A stretch of 64,000 nucleotides of DNA from assembly GCA_027488115.1 (NCBI GenBank), contig JAIYCG010000012.1, forward strand, positions 1 to 64,000, written 5' to 3'. Positions 47,124-57,205 of the stretch are shown piece by piece; the first letter of the stretch is position 1; each line of letters starts with the position of its first letter. The DNA is from Comamonadaceae bacterium. Lineage in GTDB: Bacteria; Pseudomonadota; Gammaproteobacteria; Burkholderiales; Burkholderiaceae_C. Made by a program: the position numbers and the translations under genes. The notes under the pieces were generated by a model. The model made no database searches and had not been told where the DNA came from. It saw only the letters and a list, made by a program, of their open reading frames with translations.

Positions 47124-48038
47124 TTACAGGACTCGGTCGCCCGATTTGCCACTTCGACTGGAAAACTGAACCCGCGCATCTTGGGTTTCTAGGCCAATTC
47201 GGGCCGAACGGCCGGCATAAACCTCTGATTTAAGCCATTCCGCCTCGGCATCCAAAGCCTCTGCCGATTTGACCGCGGTGTACCAAACCCTGGCCTCAGC
47301 ATCCCATCGGTAACCGCGGGCTTTGAGCTTGTCTTTGGTCTCAAAGGGGGAGCCGAAAGCTTTGACAATGGTGCGCGCATTTTCCGAGGCTTTAAAAAGC
47401 TGTAAAAGGCCCGTCATGCTACTTTCCTGGTTGTCGTTTTTAAGCGGTGACGACAAGACCCGCAACAAAGCATGGCAGTCCACTTGTGCGCGATGAGCGT
47501 CATAAAACCAACCCAACTCGCTGCACAAAAACTCAAGTTTGGCTGAACCTAAGCCTTGGGTCTTCCAATTGATGCCCTGAAAAGAACAAGCCCAAGCTTT
47601 GTGCTCGAACACCTCTAAGCGATTTTCAACAAAAGGGCGGTCGAAGCCTGCGTTGTGCGCCACGATGAGGTCTGCACGCTCCACCATGTTTTTAATTTGG
47701 GCTTCGTCCAGCTTTTGACCTTTGACATCTTGCGTGGTGATGCCGGTCAGCTTGGTAATTTCTGGTGGAATGGGACGGCCTGGATCTTCAAAGTCTTCGT
47801 AGACTTCAACCTCTCCCACGGGCACCCCTGTCGCCATGTCAACGTCGACGGCCAACATGGCCAATTCAATGATGTTTTCTGAACGCCAATCCAAACCCGT
47901 AGTTTCAGTGTCCAAAATCAAGACGCGCTTTGTGGGGCCACCTGAGGCGGACCCAAAATTCAAAATGGGGACCAAGCGTCTTTTAACTTTGTAATCTGGG
48001 TGGGATGCCAGTTGGTCGGCCATGTCTTCAAAATTCAT
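47124..48038 (-). CDS. DnaQ-like 3'-5' exonuclease
   Basis: This 304-residue protein has the DEDDh exonuclease motifs: VLILDTETTGLDW (first Asp and Glu), VAHNAGFDRPFVE (second motif) and HRAQVDCHALLRVL (the histidine and last Asp). The C-terminal 100 residues are unlike DnaQ and contain RGYRWDAEARVWYTAV, probably a small binding module. It lies 30 nt downstream of recD, in line with a role in DNA repair or processing, but it could also serve in RNA turnover. It is not the replicative epsilon subunit by context. Confidence 0.86.
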   Translation of the reverse strand: MNFEDMADQLASHPDYKVKRRLVPILNFGSASGGPTKRVLILDTETTGLDWRSENIIELAMLAVDVDMATGVPVGEVEVYEDFEDPGRPIPPEITKLTGITTQDVKGQKLDEAQIKNMVERADLIVAHNAGFDRPFVENRLEVFEHKAWACSFQGINWKTQGLGSAKLEFLCSELGWFYDAHRAQVDCHALLRVLSSPLKNDNQESSMTGLLQLFKASENARTIVKAFGSPFETKDKLKARGYRWDAEARVWYTAVKSAEALDAEAEWLKSEVYAGRSARIGLETQDARVQFSSRSGKSGDRVL

Positions 48039-48067
48039 CGGGATACCATTTGGATGTGTCAATGGGC

Positions 48068-50059
48068 TTATTTTGACCGATGAAACAGCGCTTCGGCCAA
48101 ACCACCGCTTCTGGTGACACGCTGGTTGAGGGCGGCCCACAAAACCGAAGCCTTGGGCACCCACCATGTGAGGTGAGATTTAGCACGGGTGATGCCCGTG
48201 TACAGCAACTCACGGGTGAGAACCGGCGCCTCGCGGTCTGGCAAAACCATCAGCACGTGAGCGTATTCCGAGCCTTGCGATTTGTGCACCGTCATGGCAA
48301 AAACTGTTTCGACTGCATCCAGTCGCGAAGGCAAAATCCATCGCACGCCGCCCTTGCCATCGGGAAAGGCCACGCGCAAACCAGTGGACGTTGGCAAGCA
48401 CTGGCCCACATCGCCGTTCATCAGATGGAGGTGGTAGTCGTTGCGAGTGATCATGACTGGACGACCCACGTACCATGCCTCTTGTGGTTTGGCGGCTTGG
48501 AAGTTTCTGTCTAAGGACTTTGTCAAACCCAATGCAACACCGATCAGTTCATTCAAAGTTTCTACACCCCATGGGCCTTGACGCAGCGCGCACAGCACTT
48601 GAAACTTTCCGAAGTTGTTGAGCAAGTTCAAAGCTTTTTCGGCATCGCACACTGCACCCGACTGCTGCAAAGGTTTTAAGTCTGACAGCCATTCACGCCA
48701 CGAGGTTCGCAAGCTTGCAAGCACGTGTTGGTGAAGTTGGCCTTGTGGCCTGGTTTGCCATTCATCGGGCCAGCGTTGAACTTCTGGCTTGGGTGTGAGT
48801 TGGCTTTGCGAATTTGAACTGACTTCTTGCGGCAAGCTTTGCCAAGTTGCTTTGAGTTGCTGCAACTGCCCCACATTGATGCATCGCGACCACTCGCCAA
48901 TGGCGCTGTCGGCATGAAAGCGTCGACTGACATGCAATACGGCTGTTTGCGCTTGCAAGGTGTAAGGCTGATGGGTTTGCGCTTGCGTCTTGTCATCCGA
49001 TTGCGACGCACCTTCACACAATTGAGACCAGACTGCTCCCGCCTCGACCGATGCCAGTTGGTCTTTGTCACCCAACAACACCAACCGCGCATGCTGCGGA
49101 ACGCACTTCATCAATCTGGCCATGAGTTCAAGGTCAATCATGGAGGCTTCATCGACCACCACCAAATCTGTGGCAAGTAAGGGTGGGGGTCTGGCGGCAG
49201 CGTCGGGGTTGTATTGCAAAAGTTGATGCAAGGTTACGGCTTGCGTAGGAATGCCTTCGGCCCAACTTGGGGGCAGACTGTTCAGGGCCGATTGGATGGA
49301 CGAACTCAAGCGACTGGCCGCTTTGCCAGTAGGCGCCGCAAGATGAATGCGCAAGGGCTTTTGCGAATCGTGTGCTGCGCGTTGAAGCAACGCCAGCAGT
49401 CGAACCACCGTGGTGGTTTTGCCAGTGCCTGGCCCGCCCGTGATCAGGGTCAAGCCTGAGCGCAATGCTTTGGCGCAGGCGATGCGCTGCCAATCGGGCA
49501 CATTGTTGCTTGTGTCTGTTGGGCCAAACAAGGTGTTCAGTTTTGCTTCCACATCATGGGGCACTTCAAAGTGCTGTGCCAATCGATGTTGAATGGCTGA
49601 GTGAATGGTTTGCTCAGCAGACCATGCACGTCTAAGGTACACCCGAAGCGCTTGGCCGTCGTCTTGCAAAGCCAACACGATGGGTGAATGATCGCCCATC
49701 GCCCAAGGCAAAGTTTTGGCTGCAAGCGCCCACGGGTTGTGTGCTTGGGAGAACAAATCAGCAGGCGCCTCATCGTTGGCTGACTGCTCTGTGAGTGATA
49801 CCAAGCTTTTGATTTGTAAGTCGGTCCAGCCAAGCAATTGCGAAGGTGCTTGCCACAAGGCCTCTAGATCCAAGCATGCATGGCCTTGGCCCATTTGGTG
49901 GCTGACCAACAACGCCAAGGTGTCATGCAAAGGATCAGAACTGGCTTGATGAGATTTCAAAAAATCTAGCCATGCAAGATCGAGTGCAGTCCAGGGTAAT
50001 GCGGTCGCTCCCATTGATGCCTGCGGCTTATTGTTTGAAGGGCGTGATGTTTGCGTCAT
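48068..50059 (-). CDS. recD: Exodeoxyribonuclease V alpha subunit RecD
   Basis: This 663-residue superfamily 1B helicase is the 5'-3' motor of RecBCD. Walker A GGPGTGKTTTVVRLLALL is at about residue 213, followed by VVDEASMIDLELMARLM (motif II) and GDKDQLASVEAGAVW (motif III). The C-terminal TVHKSQGSEYAHVL and YTGITRAKSH are motifs V and VI. It overlaps recB by 4 nt and is about 50 residues longer than E. coli RecD. Confidence 0.96.
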   Translation of the reverse strand: MTQTSRPSNNKPQASMGATALPWTALDLAWLDFLKSHQASSDPLHDTLALLVSHQMGQGHACLDLEALWQAPSQLLGWTDLQIKSLVSLTEQSANDEAPADLFSQAHNPWALAAKTLPWAMGDHSPIVLALQDDGQALRVYLRRAWSAEQTIHSAIQHRLAQHFEVPHDVEAKLNTLFGPTDTSNNVPDWQRIACAKALRSGLTLITGGPGTGKTTTVVRLLALLQRAAHDSQKPLRIHLAAPTGKAASRLSSSIQSALNSLPPSWAEGIPTQAVTLHQLLQYNPDAAARPPPLLATDLVVVDEASMIDLELMARLMKCVPQHARLVLLGDKDQLASVEAGAVWSQLCEGASQSDDKTQAQTHQPYTLQAQTAVLHVSRRFHADSAIGEWSRCINVGQLQQLKATWQSLPQEVSSNSQSQLTPKPEVQRWPDEWQTRPQGQLHQHVLASLRTSWREWLSDLKPLQQSGAVCDAEKALNLLNNFGKFQVLCALRQGPWGVETLNELIGVALGLTKSLDRNFQAAKPQEAWYVGRPVMITRNDYHLHLMNGDVGQCLPTSTGLRVAFPDGKGGVRWILPSRLDAVETVFAMTVHKSQGSEYAHVLMVLPDREAPVLTRELLYTGITRAKSHLTWWVPKASVLWAALNQRVTRSGGLAEALFHRSK

Positions 50060-53000
50060 GGCGATACGCCTGCCAAAGCCAAGTTTTGCTGCGCTTTGAA
50101 AGCTTCATCCAGGGCAGCAATCAGTTCGAAAGGCGGCTTGTTGACATACACGCCCTGCCCCGTTTGATCGATGCCGCGCAGGTAAAGGTAAACGGCGCCG
50201 CCCATGTGTTGTTCGTAGTCGTAGTTTTCAAGGCGCGACTTCAAGAGTCGGTGTACGGCCAAGATGTAGAGGGTGTATTGCACATCGTAGCGATGGCTGA
50301 GCATACTTTGCGTGATGGTGTCTGGCGTGTAGCTGGGCAACTTGTTGGACTTGTAGTCCAGCACGAAATAGCGGCCTTCATGCTCAAACACAATGTCCAT
50401 AAAGCCTGTGAGCAAGCCGTTCAGTTGTTGCCCTTGCAATGCAGGACGATCTTGTCCTGTCTGCACATATTTGGAAATCAGTGTATCAATCTGCACGGTT
50501 GACACACCATGTGTTTTGAAGGTGAAGCCCATTTCGGGCCAAGCGTTTATCACATTCAGCTCAGACAAGCTAAAACAATGATGATCTGACCCCAATTGAG
50601 CCTTTAAGGCATTGCCAGCACATTGGCGGATGAGTTGGAGGCAGAGGGCCTGGTGGTCGGGGGTGAGTTGCAGGCTGTCGGCCTGGGTTTGCCACCAGCG
50701 TTGCCAACGCAGTTGGGTTTCGAATGAAACGTCGGATGGGTTTTGCAACAGAGGCCAGCCCTCTTTGAGTTGCCATTCGAAGATGTCGTGCAGCAAGGTG
50801 CCGTAGGCGCTGCCTGCGGGGAAGGCGTTGTAAAGGGGTTGATCTACGTTATGCGCAATGGGCTCCCCCACAGCGGGTAAATCGAGGCTTGACGGCGCTA
50901 GGTTATCGATTTGAGAATCTTGCCAACGCGCGTCTCGGGCCAGGCCTGAATCAGTTTGTTGCGTTGCACTCTCGTGTAACTTGCGGGTTAAGGCACTGAA
51001 GCTGGCAGTCCAACCCGCGCTGGGCAGAACACGCGACGGGCGTTTTGCAAACGTGCCTGTATCTGCTTGGTTGGGTTGGCTTGGCTGGCTTGGAACAAAC
51101 AAAGTGTCATTGGCTTCGGGTGCCAAGGTCACACTGATGTCAGCACATGCCTTCCAGGTCTCGAGTTGCTGCGCCAAGTCGTCTGCGGACTTTCTTTGCA
51201 ACAACACACTGAGGGCGCTGTGTGGCGCGTTGCTTTTTTCTTTGAAATCTTTTTGACGCTTGGCAACGCCCAGCCACATGGCCTGCTCTGCACGCGTGAG
51301 GGCCACATACAACAAGCGGATGTCTTCTTGCAATCGCTCTTCTTCGGTTCGTTGCAAGTCGTCGTTATCTTCTTTGAAGTTGGAGGCAAACGGCAAAAAC
51401 ACCAAGGGGTACTGCAAGCCTTTGGCCTTGTGGAAGGTGATGACCTGCACCAGTTCTGCATCAGTCTCTAGGCGCATTTGCGCAGCTTCGCCTTGCGCTT
51501 GTGGGTTGGCCAATTGATCGGTGAGGTAACGCAACAAAGCTGTTTCGCCTTGCAAGGTGAGGCTGGCCGATTGCAACAACTCACCCAAATGCAGAAGGTT
51601 GGTCAAGCGCCTTTCGGCAGTGTCGCCCTCTTCTTGCATGCGACGGCCAATGTCTTGCTCGTGCAGCATTTTGTAGAGCATGGGCAAGAAACCTTGGCGC
51701 TGCCATGTGCGGTGCCATGCATTGAAGCGCTCCACCCAGAGGTCCCAACCCTCTTCCGATTGAAAGACTTTCTCAATCTCAGACAAGCTGAGGCACAAGG
51801 TTCGCGTGGTGAGTGCAGCGCGCAGCAACTTCGCATTTCGGGCCTGCAAGATGGCCTCCAAAATGCAGGCCAAATCGAGCGCCTCGCGTGTGGCGTAAAC
51901 ACTTTCGCGGTCAGACAAATAAACGCTGCGCACCCCTCGACTGGCCAAGGCTTGGCGTATTTTCTTGGCCTCTTGACCGTTTCTGACCAGCACCGCCATG
52001 TTGCCGGGTTGCGCCACTTGTTGATTAAGCAGCGACACCATTTGGGTGGCGCAGATTTGTGCCATGGCATCGCCATAAGCTTGGCCACTGAGCGGTTTGG
52101 CAGCATCCAAATGCCAAACGGTCAGCGCTGGTATCTTCTGGCCGTTGGGCAACTGAAGCGGCTGGGCCTTGGCGGGCCTTGGCGTTTGCACTGGCTCAAA
52201 GGGCACTTCACCAAAGGGTTGAACGGCATTTCCAAACAGATGATTGACCGCGTTCACCACCTCTTGGCTAGAGCGAAAATTTTCTGTGAGTGTCCAAATA
52301 GATTCAGCAGCGTGCCGAGCTTCTAAATAAGTGGGCAAATCGGCGCCGCGGAAACTGTAAATGGCTTGCTTCGGGTCGCCAATCATCAAGAACCCGCATT
52401 GTGGTTCGCCCTCTACCTCCGGCTGAGACGCATAGATGGTCGACAGCGATTCGTATTGCCAAGGATCTGTGTCTTGAAACTCATCAACCAAAGCGACGGG
52501 GTACTGTGCGCGAATGATGTGCGGTAAGCGACTGCCTAGCGCGTGAATAGCGGCATGCAATCTTTGCAGCAAATCTGAAAAGTCAAAAGTGGCCAAACTT
52601 CTTTTTTGCTGCGAGTAGGCTCGCCCTGCGATCAACACGGCGTGTTGCAACAAATCCAGACCCACTTGGGGTTCGTTCTGTTGCTCGTCCATCCACTCAC
52701 CCAAAGTACGCCAGACACCTTGTGCGTCATCAATGGGATGGCCGCCTTTTTTGAGGCCTGCTTTCAGCTTTTCAAGCGTGAATTTCTCCAGAGTTTTAAC
52801 ATCAGCGTCATCACCCTTGGCCCAAGCCTCAAGATGACTTAGAAAATAGCCATGACTTTTGGCGCGGTACTTGTTGCCATTCAAATCTTTGGCCAGTGCT
52901 TTGTCCAAAGCTTCCAATGAAGACGGCAAGTGACTCAACAAACACTGCCTGGCCTGCGCTTCCAACTGAAGCGCCCGCTCTTGCCATTCAGACCAGGCCT

Positions 53001-53688
53001 TCAGCAAAGCCTTTGGATCTGGGTCTTGTGAAGCCTCTGGAAAACCACCGGGCGATTTTTCAAAGATTTGCCACAGGGGTTTGATGTTGTCTAACAAAGC
53101 TTCTGGTGTAGACCCCAGCTTTTTCAAAGCGCCCAGCTGTTTAGATTCAAGCGGATAAATGAATTCACGCCAGTAGTCTTTCACCAGCTTCAATTTCAAA
53201 GCAGGCGCATCTTCCAAGCGTTTTTGATCAAACAAACTTTGGCTGTCAAAAGCGTGTTGACGAAGCATGCGGCTTGACCAACTGTGAATGGTGTAAATGG
53301 CCGCCTCGTCCATCCACTGCGCTGCCAGCTCTAAACGCTCTGCGTGCTTTAAGTTGCCTTCATCACCCAAAGTGGCTTGAAGGTTCAACAGAAATTCATC
53401 AGCCTCCTCTTGATGACCTCTAAAGAAAAGCGCGGCTTTCGCCAAGCGCTCTCGAATGCGATCTCGGAGTTCTGCTGTGGCCGCCTCGGTAAAGGTCATG
53501 ACCAAAATTTGGGGTGGCATCAAGCCGTCTGTTTCAACACCATGGCCCAACACAAGCCGAACGTACAGAGCGGCCAAAGTCCAAGTCTTGCCTGTGCCGG
53601 CACTGGCTTCAATCAGCTGAACACCCTTCAGGGGCATGCGCAACACATCCAGCTTTTGTGTGGTCAATGGCGAGTGGGATGTTGTCAT
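50056..53688 (-). CDS. recB: Exodeoxyribonuclease V beta subunit RecB
   Basis: This 1210-residue subunit combines a 3'-5' SF1A helicase with the nuclease domain of RecBCD. Walker A EASAGTGKTWTLAALYVRL lies at about residues 27-45, VDEFQDTDPWQYESL is motif II, and LYVALTRAEQAMWLG is motif VI. The nuclease motif GFMDIVFEHEGRYFVLDYKSN with its Asp-Asp-Lys pattern is near the C-terminus. The start and stop overlap recC and recD by 4 nt each. A 16-bp match to the long inverted repeat arm lies within the coding sequence at 50582-50597. Confidence 0.97.
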   Translation of the reverse strand: MTTSHSPLTTQKLDVLRMPLKGVQLIEASAGTGKTWTLAALYVRLVLGHGVETDGLMPPQILVMTFTEAATAELRDRIRERLAKAALFFRGHQEEADEFLLNLQATLGDEGNLKHAERLELAAQWMDEAAIYTIHSWSSRMLRQHAFDSQSLFDQKRLEDAPALKLKLVKDYWREFIYPLESKQLGALKKLGSTPEALLDNIKPLWQIFEKSPGGFPEASQDPDPKALLKAWSEWQERALQLEAQARQCLLSHLPSSLEALDKALAKDLNGNKYRAKSHGYFLSHLEAWAKGDDADVKTLEKFTLEKLKAGLKKGGHPIDDAQGVWRTLGEWMDEQQNEPQVGLDLLQHAVLIAGRAYSQQKRSLATFDFSDLLQRLHAAIHALGSRLPHIIRAQYPVALVDEFQDTDPWQYESLSTIYASQPEVEGEPQCGFLMIGDPKQAIYSFRGADLPTYLEARHAAESIWTLTENFRSSQEVVNAVNHLFGNAVQPFGEVPFEPVQTPRPAKAQPLQLPNGQKIPALTVWHLDAAKPLSGQAYGDAMAQICATQMVSLLNQQVAQPGNMAVLVRNGQEAKKIRQALASRGVRSVYLSDRESVYATREALDLACILEAILQARNAKLLRAALTTRTLCLSLSEIEKVFQSEEGWDLWVERFNAWHRTWQRQGFLPMLYKMLHEQDIGRRMQEEGDTAERRLTNLLHLGELLQSASLTLQGETALLRYLTDQLANPQAQGEAAQMRLETDAELVQVITFHKAKGLQYPLVFLPFASNFKEDNDDLQRTEEERLQEDIRLLYVALTRAEQAMWLGVAKRQKDFKEKSNAPHSALSVLLQRKSADDLAQQLETWKACADISVTLAPEANDTLFVPSQPSQPNQADTGTFAKRPSRVLPSAGWTASFSALTRKLHESATQQTDSGLARDARWQDSQIDNLAPSSLDLPAVGEPIAHNVDQPLYNAFPAGSAYGTLLHDIFEWQLKEGWPLLQNPSDVSFETQLRWQRWWQTQADSLQLTPDHQALCLQLIRQCAGNALKAQLGSDHHCFSLSELNVINAWPEMGFTFKTHGVSTVQIDTLISKYVQTGQDRPALQGQQLNGLLTGFMDIVFEHEGRYFVLDYKSNKLPSYTPDTITQSMLSHRYDVQYTLYILAVHRLLKSRLENYDYEQHMGGAVYLYLRGIDQTGQGVYVNKPPFELIAALDEAFKAQQNLALAGVSP
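50582..50597 (-). repeat. 16-bp match to the inverted-repeat arm, inside recB
   Basis: TGATCTGACCCCAATT is identical to 18109-18124 in the right arm of the long inverted repeat. It lies in the recB codons for the segment LGSDHHCF near the nuclease domain. The rest of the arm does not match on either side. Confidence 0.6.
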
Positions 53689-56600
53689 GGTGCGCCATCC
53701 CCCATGATAGCCACTTGAATCAACTCACGGTACAACAACGGCGCCCACTGGGGCAGGCCAGTTGCGAGTGGCTCAAAGTTGTCAAACGAACGCTGCACAT
53801 ACAAAGAACGCGCCATGTCTGAGCGCTGCGAAAAATCATCGTCAAACTCTTTGCGTGATTTGTCGAGTGCTTTTTGCAAACCTTGCGATGAAGCATCCTC
53901 TGGTGAATCGTCATCAGTTGAATCTGAATTTCTATCTGACTCAGCCGGTGCTAAAGCCAACTGCTCTGATACAAAAGTCAGGCCGGCTTTTAAAGTGACT
54001 GGCAAAGGTTGTTGCCACGCTTCAGTGTAGACATGACACCATTGCACCAACAAGTTCTTGGCGGCATGCTCCGAGATGGCAGGCAACACAGCCACACCAT
54101 CCAGACCCACCGCCACCGACGTGACAGACCAACCTGCCGCGCACAAGAGCACATGGTTGGGCCACAAGTTGACCAAGACATCGGCGCGAGGGGTTTGTGC
54201 CTCTTTAGAACCTGTGGCCACCGCACCAGGGCGCAAGCTAATTTGCAAGGTGGGCACACGCTGCTGAGCCTCTGCTTGCGTATCTTGCTGCGTATGCTGT
54301 TGTCGCAAGGCCTTGATCTCCGCATTGACACTCACCTCACCCCAAGGCATGGCCACTTTGACTTCTATGGTTTGTGTAGGAAGTTCATGCGTAAATTGGG
54401 TCAAGTAGGCGTTTGCTCGCTCTTTGACTTTTTGCGCTGCGTCGCTTTGTTGGCGCAAGACCATTAGTCCGGAGGCGCCCATGGGCAATCGGCCTGAGAG
54501 TTTTTCAACTTCTAACTGCGCTTCAAGATCGGCTGCCTCTAACAATGCCCGGCCCACACCATAACGGTCTAGGCCTTCAAGGCCAAAATTCTCGTCGTCC
54601 AACAGCGCTTCTTCTGGGCCGTTCAACTGCACACCCAAGCGACTGCGCCAATACACCTCCACCGGTTGCTTGAGCAAGCGCATGCACTCTTTCAGCGGCC
54701 ACTCGGTCAGAGTGAGTGGCCGCTGATTCTCTTGAGGCGAATCCTGATGGGTCGCCTGCAGACGCGTTCTGTGCAGTTGCGCCTTCTCCCAATCGTCTGC
54801 ATAGGTGACAAATTTGGAGTCGGGCTGAAAGTATTTGGCCGAGAAAGCCTGCAAGGGCTGCAAATTGGCCGGCGCCTCTGGCGTAAAACGGGCCTTCAAG
54901 GCATCGCGCAACTGCGACACCAACACTGAAGGGGGCATCTTTTGATTGTCTGTTGACCGCCTGCCCTGCCAGCTGATGTAGAGTTTTTCGCGAGCCGACA
55001 AAAAAGCTTCTAAAAACAAATAACGATCGTCTTCACGTCTTGAACGATCACCTGCGCGCCAATGCGCCGTCATCAAATCAAAATCACGGGGCGTGCTTTG
55101 ACGCGGATAAGCGCCATCGTTCATGCCCAACAAGCAAACGCCCTTGAATGGAATGGCGCGCATGGGCATGAGGGTGGAAAACTGCACACCGCCGCCAAAG
55201 AAGCGTTGTTGCAAACCCGCCGACTCAAGGCCCGACAACCAATGCTCCCGAACCACCGTCAAGGGCATCGGTTCTGACAAACCGGCTTGATCACAAAGTG
55301 ACTGCCATTGCGTTAACTCTTGCTGAAGTCGCAGCAGCATGCGCTCATCGGCTTCATTGTCAGCCTCAAAGAATCGTGCCATCAAGTCGTTCAACACAAC
55401 GCACCACGCAGCGGGGGTGTGATCGGCATTCAACTGTTCAAGGCTGATGCGAACTGCCTCTAACCACTGCGCCAAATAACCCACCTTGAGCGCACTCAAA
55501 CCCGCCACCTGCGGCAATGGCAAGACACCTTGCCACGGCACCAGTCCTTCAGCCTGCCCTGCCGCATACCCTAGAAGCAAACGCTGCAGACCATAGGCCC
55601 AGGTGTTTTGCGCAGCATTGGGCAGGCTGCTGGGCACGCCCCATTTTTGCCGATGCGTTGGATTCAAGCCCCAGCGAACGGCCGCATCTTGCAACCAATC
55701 TTTGAGGGTTTGGACGTCGGCCTCGGTCATTTGAAACTTGGTGCGCACGGCCGACACTTCAAACAAGCTGAGCCATTCCGACAAAGTGATGCGCGCCTCT
55801 GGCAAATTCAGCAAGAACTCCAAGGCTTGAACCAGCGGCAATTGCCGGGGCGTGGTGTCTGCTACTGAAAACGGAATGTGGCGTGGATGTTGTGGCGGGA
55901 AACGGCCAAACACAGCTTGAATGTGCGATGCAAAGGTGGCCATGTCGGGCACCATCACCATCACATCGGTGGGCTTCCATTGAGGATTGGCGTCAAACCA
56001 CGTCCACAGCTGGTCATGCAAAATTTCAACTTCACGCTGCGCAGAATGCGCTTGCACCATGCACAGACTACCATCGTCATCAACAGGCTCAGGCGCTGCT
56101 GGCATGTCATTCAAATTGAGAATGTCGGACTGAACTTTTTGCAAGCGTGTGGGTGCCTGCACATCAGCAGGGTCAATAAAGAATGTCTGCTTGCTTAAAA
56201 CATTGCGAGCATGCTCAGGCTGATCAAAGCGCTCTAAAGCATGTAAATAGTCACGGCCCTGTTGCCCCCAAGAAGACAACAAAGAATGTTTCTGCGCCAC
56301 CAAGTCCATGTCGTGGCCCCAGTATGCTTGGCAAGGGTTTTGCACCATCAGAATGACTTGGCTCCAGCGACCCAGCGCCGCCAAAGCCTCGACCACTTGC
56401 ATGGGCAAATTGGAGATGCCAAAGACCACAATGCGTGGTGGCAAACCAGGGGGCTTGAGCGCATGCTGTTGCTGCACCTTGTGCATGAACTGCGCATGCA
56501 CATCGGCGCGCGAATGGCATTGCGAGGCCAACTCGGGTGGCAGCGTTTGCTTCACATCGGTTTGCAACAGTTGCCACAACTGGGCTTGCCACAGCTGATC

Positions 56601-57131
56601 GGCAGGCATGGCCATGGATTGGCCTTGATGCTGCAACACAAACCGGCCTTGCGCCCAATCGGCCAGCCAATCGGCGCGGTAACTTTGGTAGCCGTCAAAC
56701 ACATCGGCCACTTGCTGCGCCAGCTGATAACGCTGCCGGCCCAAGGGATCGTTCTTCACATAGGCTAACAAGGGTTCAACTTGATGCGACTGCGCAAACT
56801 CGGGCAGCAGACGCCAAAGGCGCCAGACCAAAGCCTGCTTGTCAAAGGGCATGGCAACGGGGACCACTGCAGCACCCAAGACCAATCGGTACATGCGCCA
56901 AATGAAGCTAGAGGGCAGCTCTGTGTGGGTGGCCGCACAAATGCCCATGGCGCTGTCGTCGGCCAAGGCCATCTCTAGCCAATGCTTCATGCCATTGCTT
57001 TGCACCAGCAAGGTTTCGGGTACCAAGGGCGGCAAAGGATTGTTTTGAAACAGGCCCACCGTGAGATCGCGCAGGTCTTCCAAGCGATTGCCATGGAACA
57101 CCATGAATCCTGGTTGAAGAGCTGGGGCCAT
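53685..57131 (-). CDS. recC: Exodeoxyribonuclease V gamma subunit RecC
   Basis: This roughly 1148-residue subunit holds the Chi-recognition tunnel and splits the duplex for RecB and RecD. The N-terminus VFHGNRLEDLRDLTVGLFQNN matches the family opening. ILMVQNPCQAYWGHDMD and VCLLGMNDGAYPRQSTPRDFDLM are conserved family segments. The ATG at 57131 is chosen because the more upstream part of the frame is not conserved; a start at 57104 is also possible. It lies 75 nt downstream of the hybrid kinase gene and overlaps recB by 4 nt. Confidence 0.95.
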   Translation of the reverse strand: MAPALQPGFMVFHGNRLEDLRDLTVGLFQNNPLPPLVPETLLVQSNGMKHWLEMALADDSAMGICAATHTELPSSFIWRMYRLVLGAAVVPVAMPFDKQALVWRLWRLLPEFAQSHQVEPLLAYVKNDPLGRQRYQLAQQVADVFDGYQSYRADWLADWAQGRFVLQHQGQSMAMPADQLWQAQLWQLLQTDVKQTLPPELASQCHSRADVHAQFMHKVQQQHALKPPGLPPRIVVFGISNLPMQVVEALAALGRWSQVILMVQNPCQAYWGHDMDLVAQKHSLLSSWGQQGRDYLHALERFDQPEHARNVLSKQTFFIDPADVQAPTRLQKVQSDILNLNDMPAAPEPVDDDGSLCMVQAHSAQREVEILHDQLWTWFDANPQWKPTDVMVMVPDMATFASHIQAVFGRFPPQHPRHIPFSVADTTPRQLPLVQALEFLLNLPEARITLSEWLSLFEVSAVRTKFQMTEADVQTLKDWLQDAAVRWGLNPTHRQKWGVPSSLPNAAQNTWAYGLQRLLLGYAAGQAEGLVPWQGVLPLPQVAGLSALKVGYLAQWLEAVRISLEQLNADHTPAAWCVVLNDLMARFFEADNEADERMLLRLQQELTQWQSLCDQAGLSEPMPLTVVREHWLSGLESAGLQQRFFGGGVQFSTLMPMRAIPFKGVCLLGMNDGAYPRQSTPRDFDLMTAHWRAGDRSRREDDRYLFLEAFLSAREKLYISWQGRRSTDNQKMPPSVLVSQLRDALKARFTPEAPANLQPLQAFSAKYFQPDSKFVTYADDWEKAQLHRTRLQATHQDSPQENQRPLTLTEWPLKECMRLLKQPVEVYWRSRLGVQLNGPEEALLDDENFGLEGLDRYGVGRALLEAADLEAQLEVEKLSGRLPMGASGLMVLRQQSDAAQKVKERANAYLTQFTHELPTQTIEVKVAMPWGEVSVNAEIKALRQQHTQQDTQAEAQQRVPTLQISLRPGAVATGSKEAQTPRADVLVNLWPNHVLLCAAGWSVTSVAVGLDGVAVLPAISEHAAKNLLVQWCHVYTEAWQQPLPVTLKAGLTFVSEQLALAPAESDRNSDSTDDDSPEDASSQGLQKALDKSRKEFDDDFSQRSDMARSLYVQRSFDNFEPLATGLPQWAPLLYRELIQVAIMGDGAP

Positions 57132-57205
57132 GAAAGAGTTGCGAGTGGGGTCTGTGAAGCTGACAGGAATTATCAACCGAGCCAAGGCTCATGGGGTGAG
57201 CTTGG

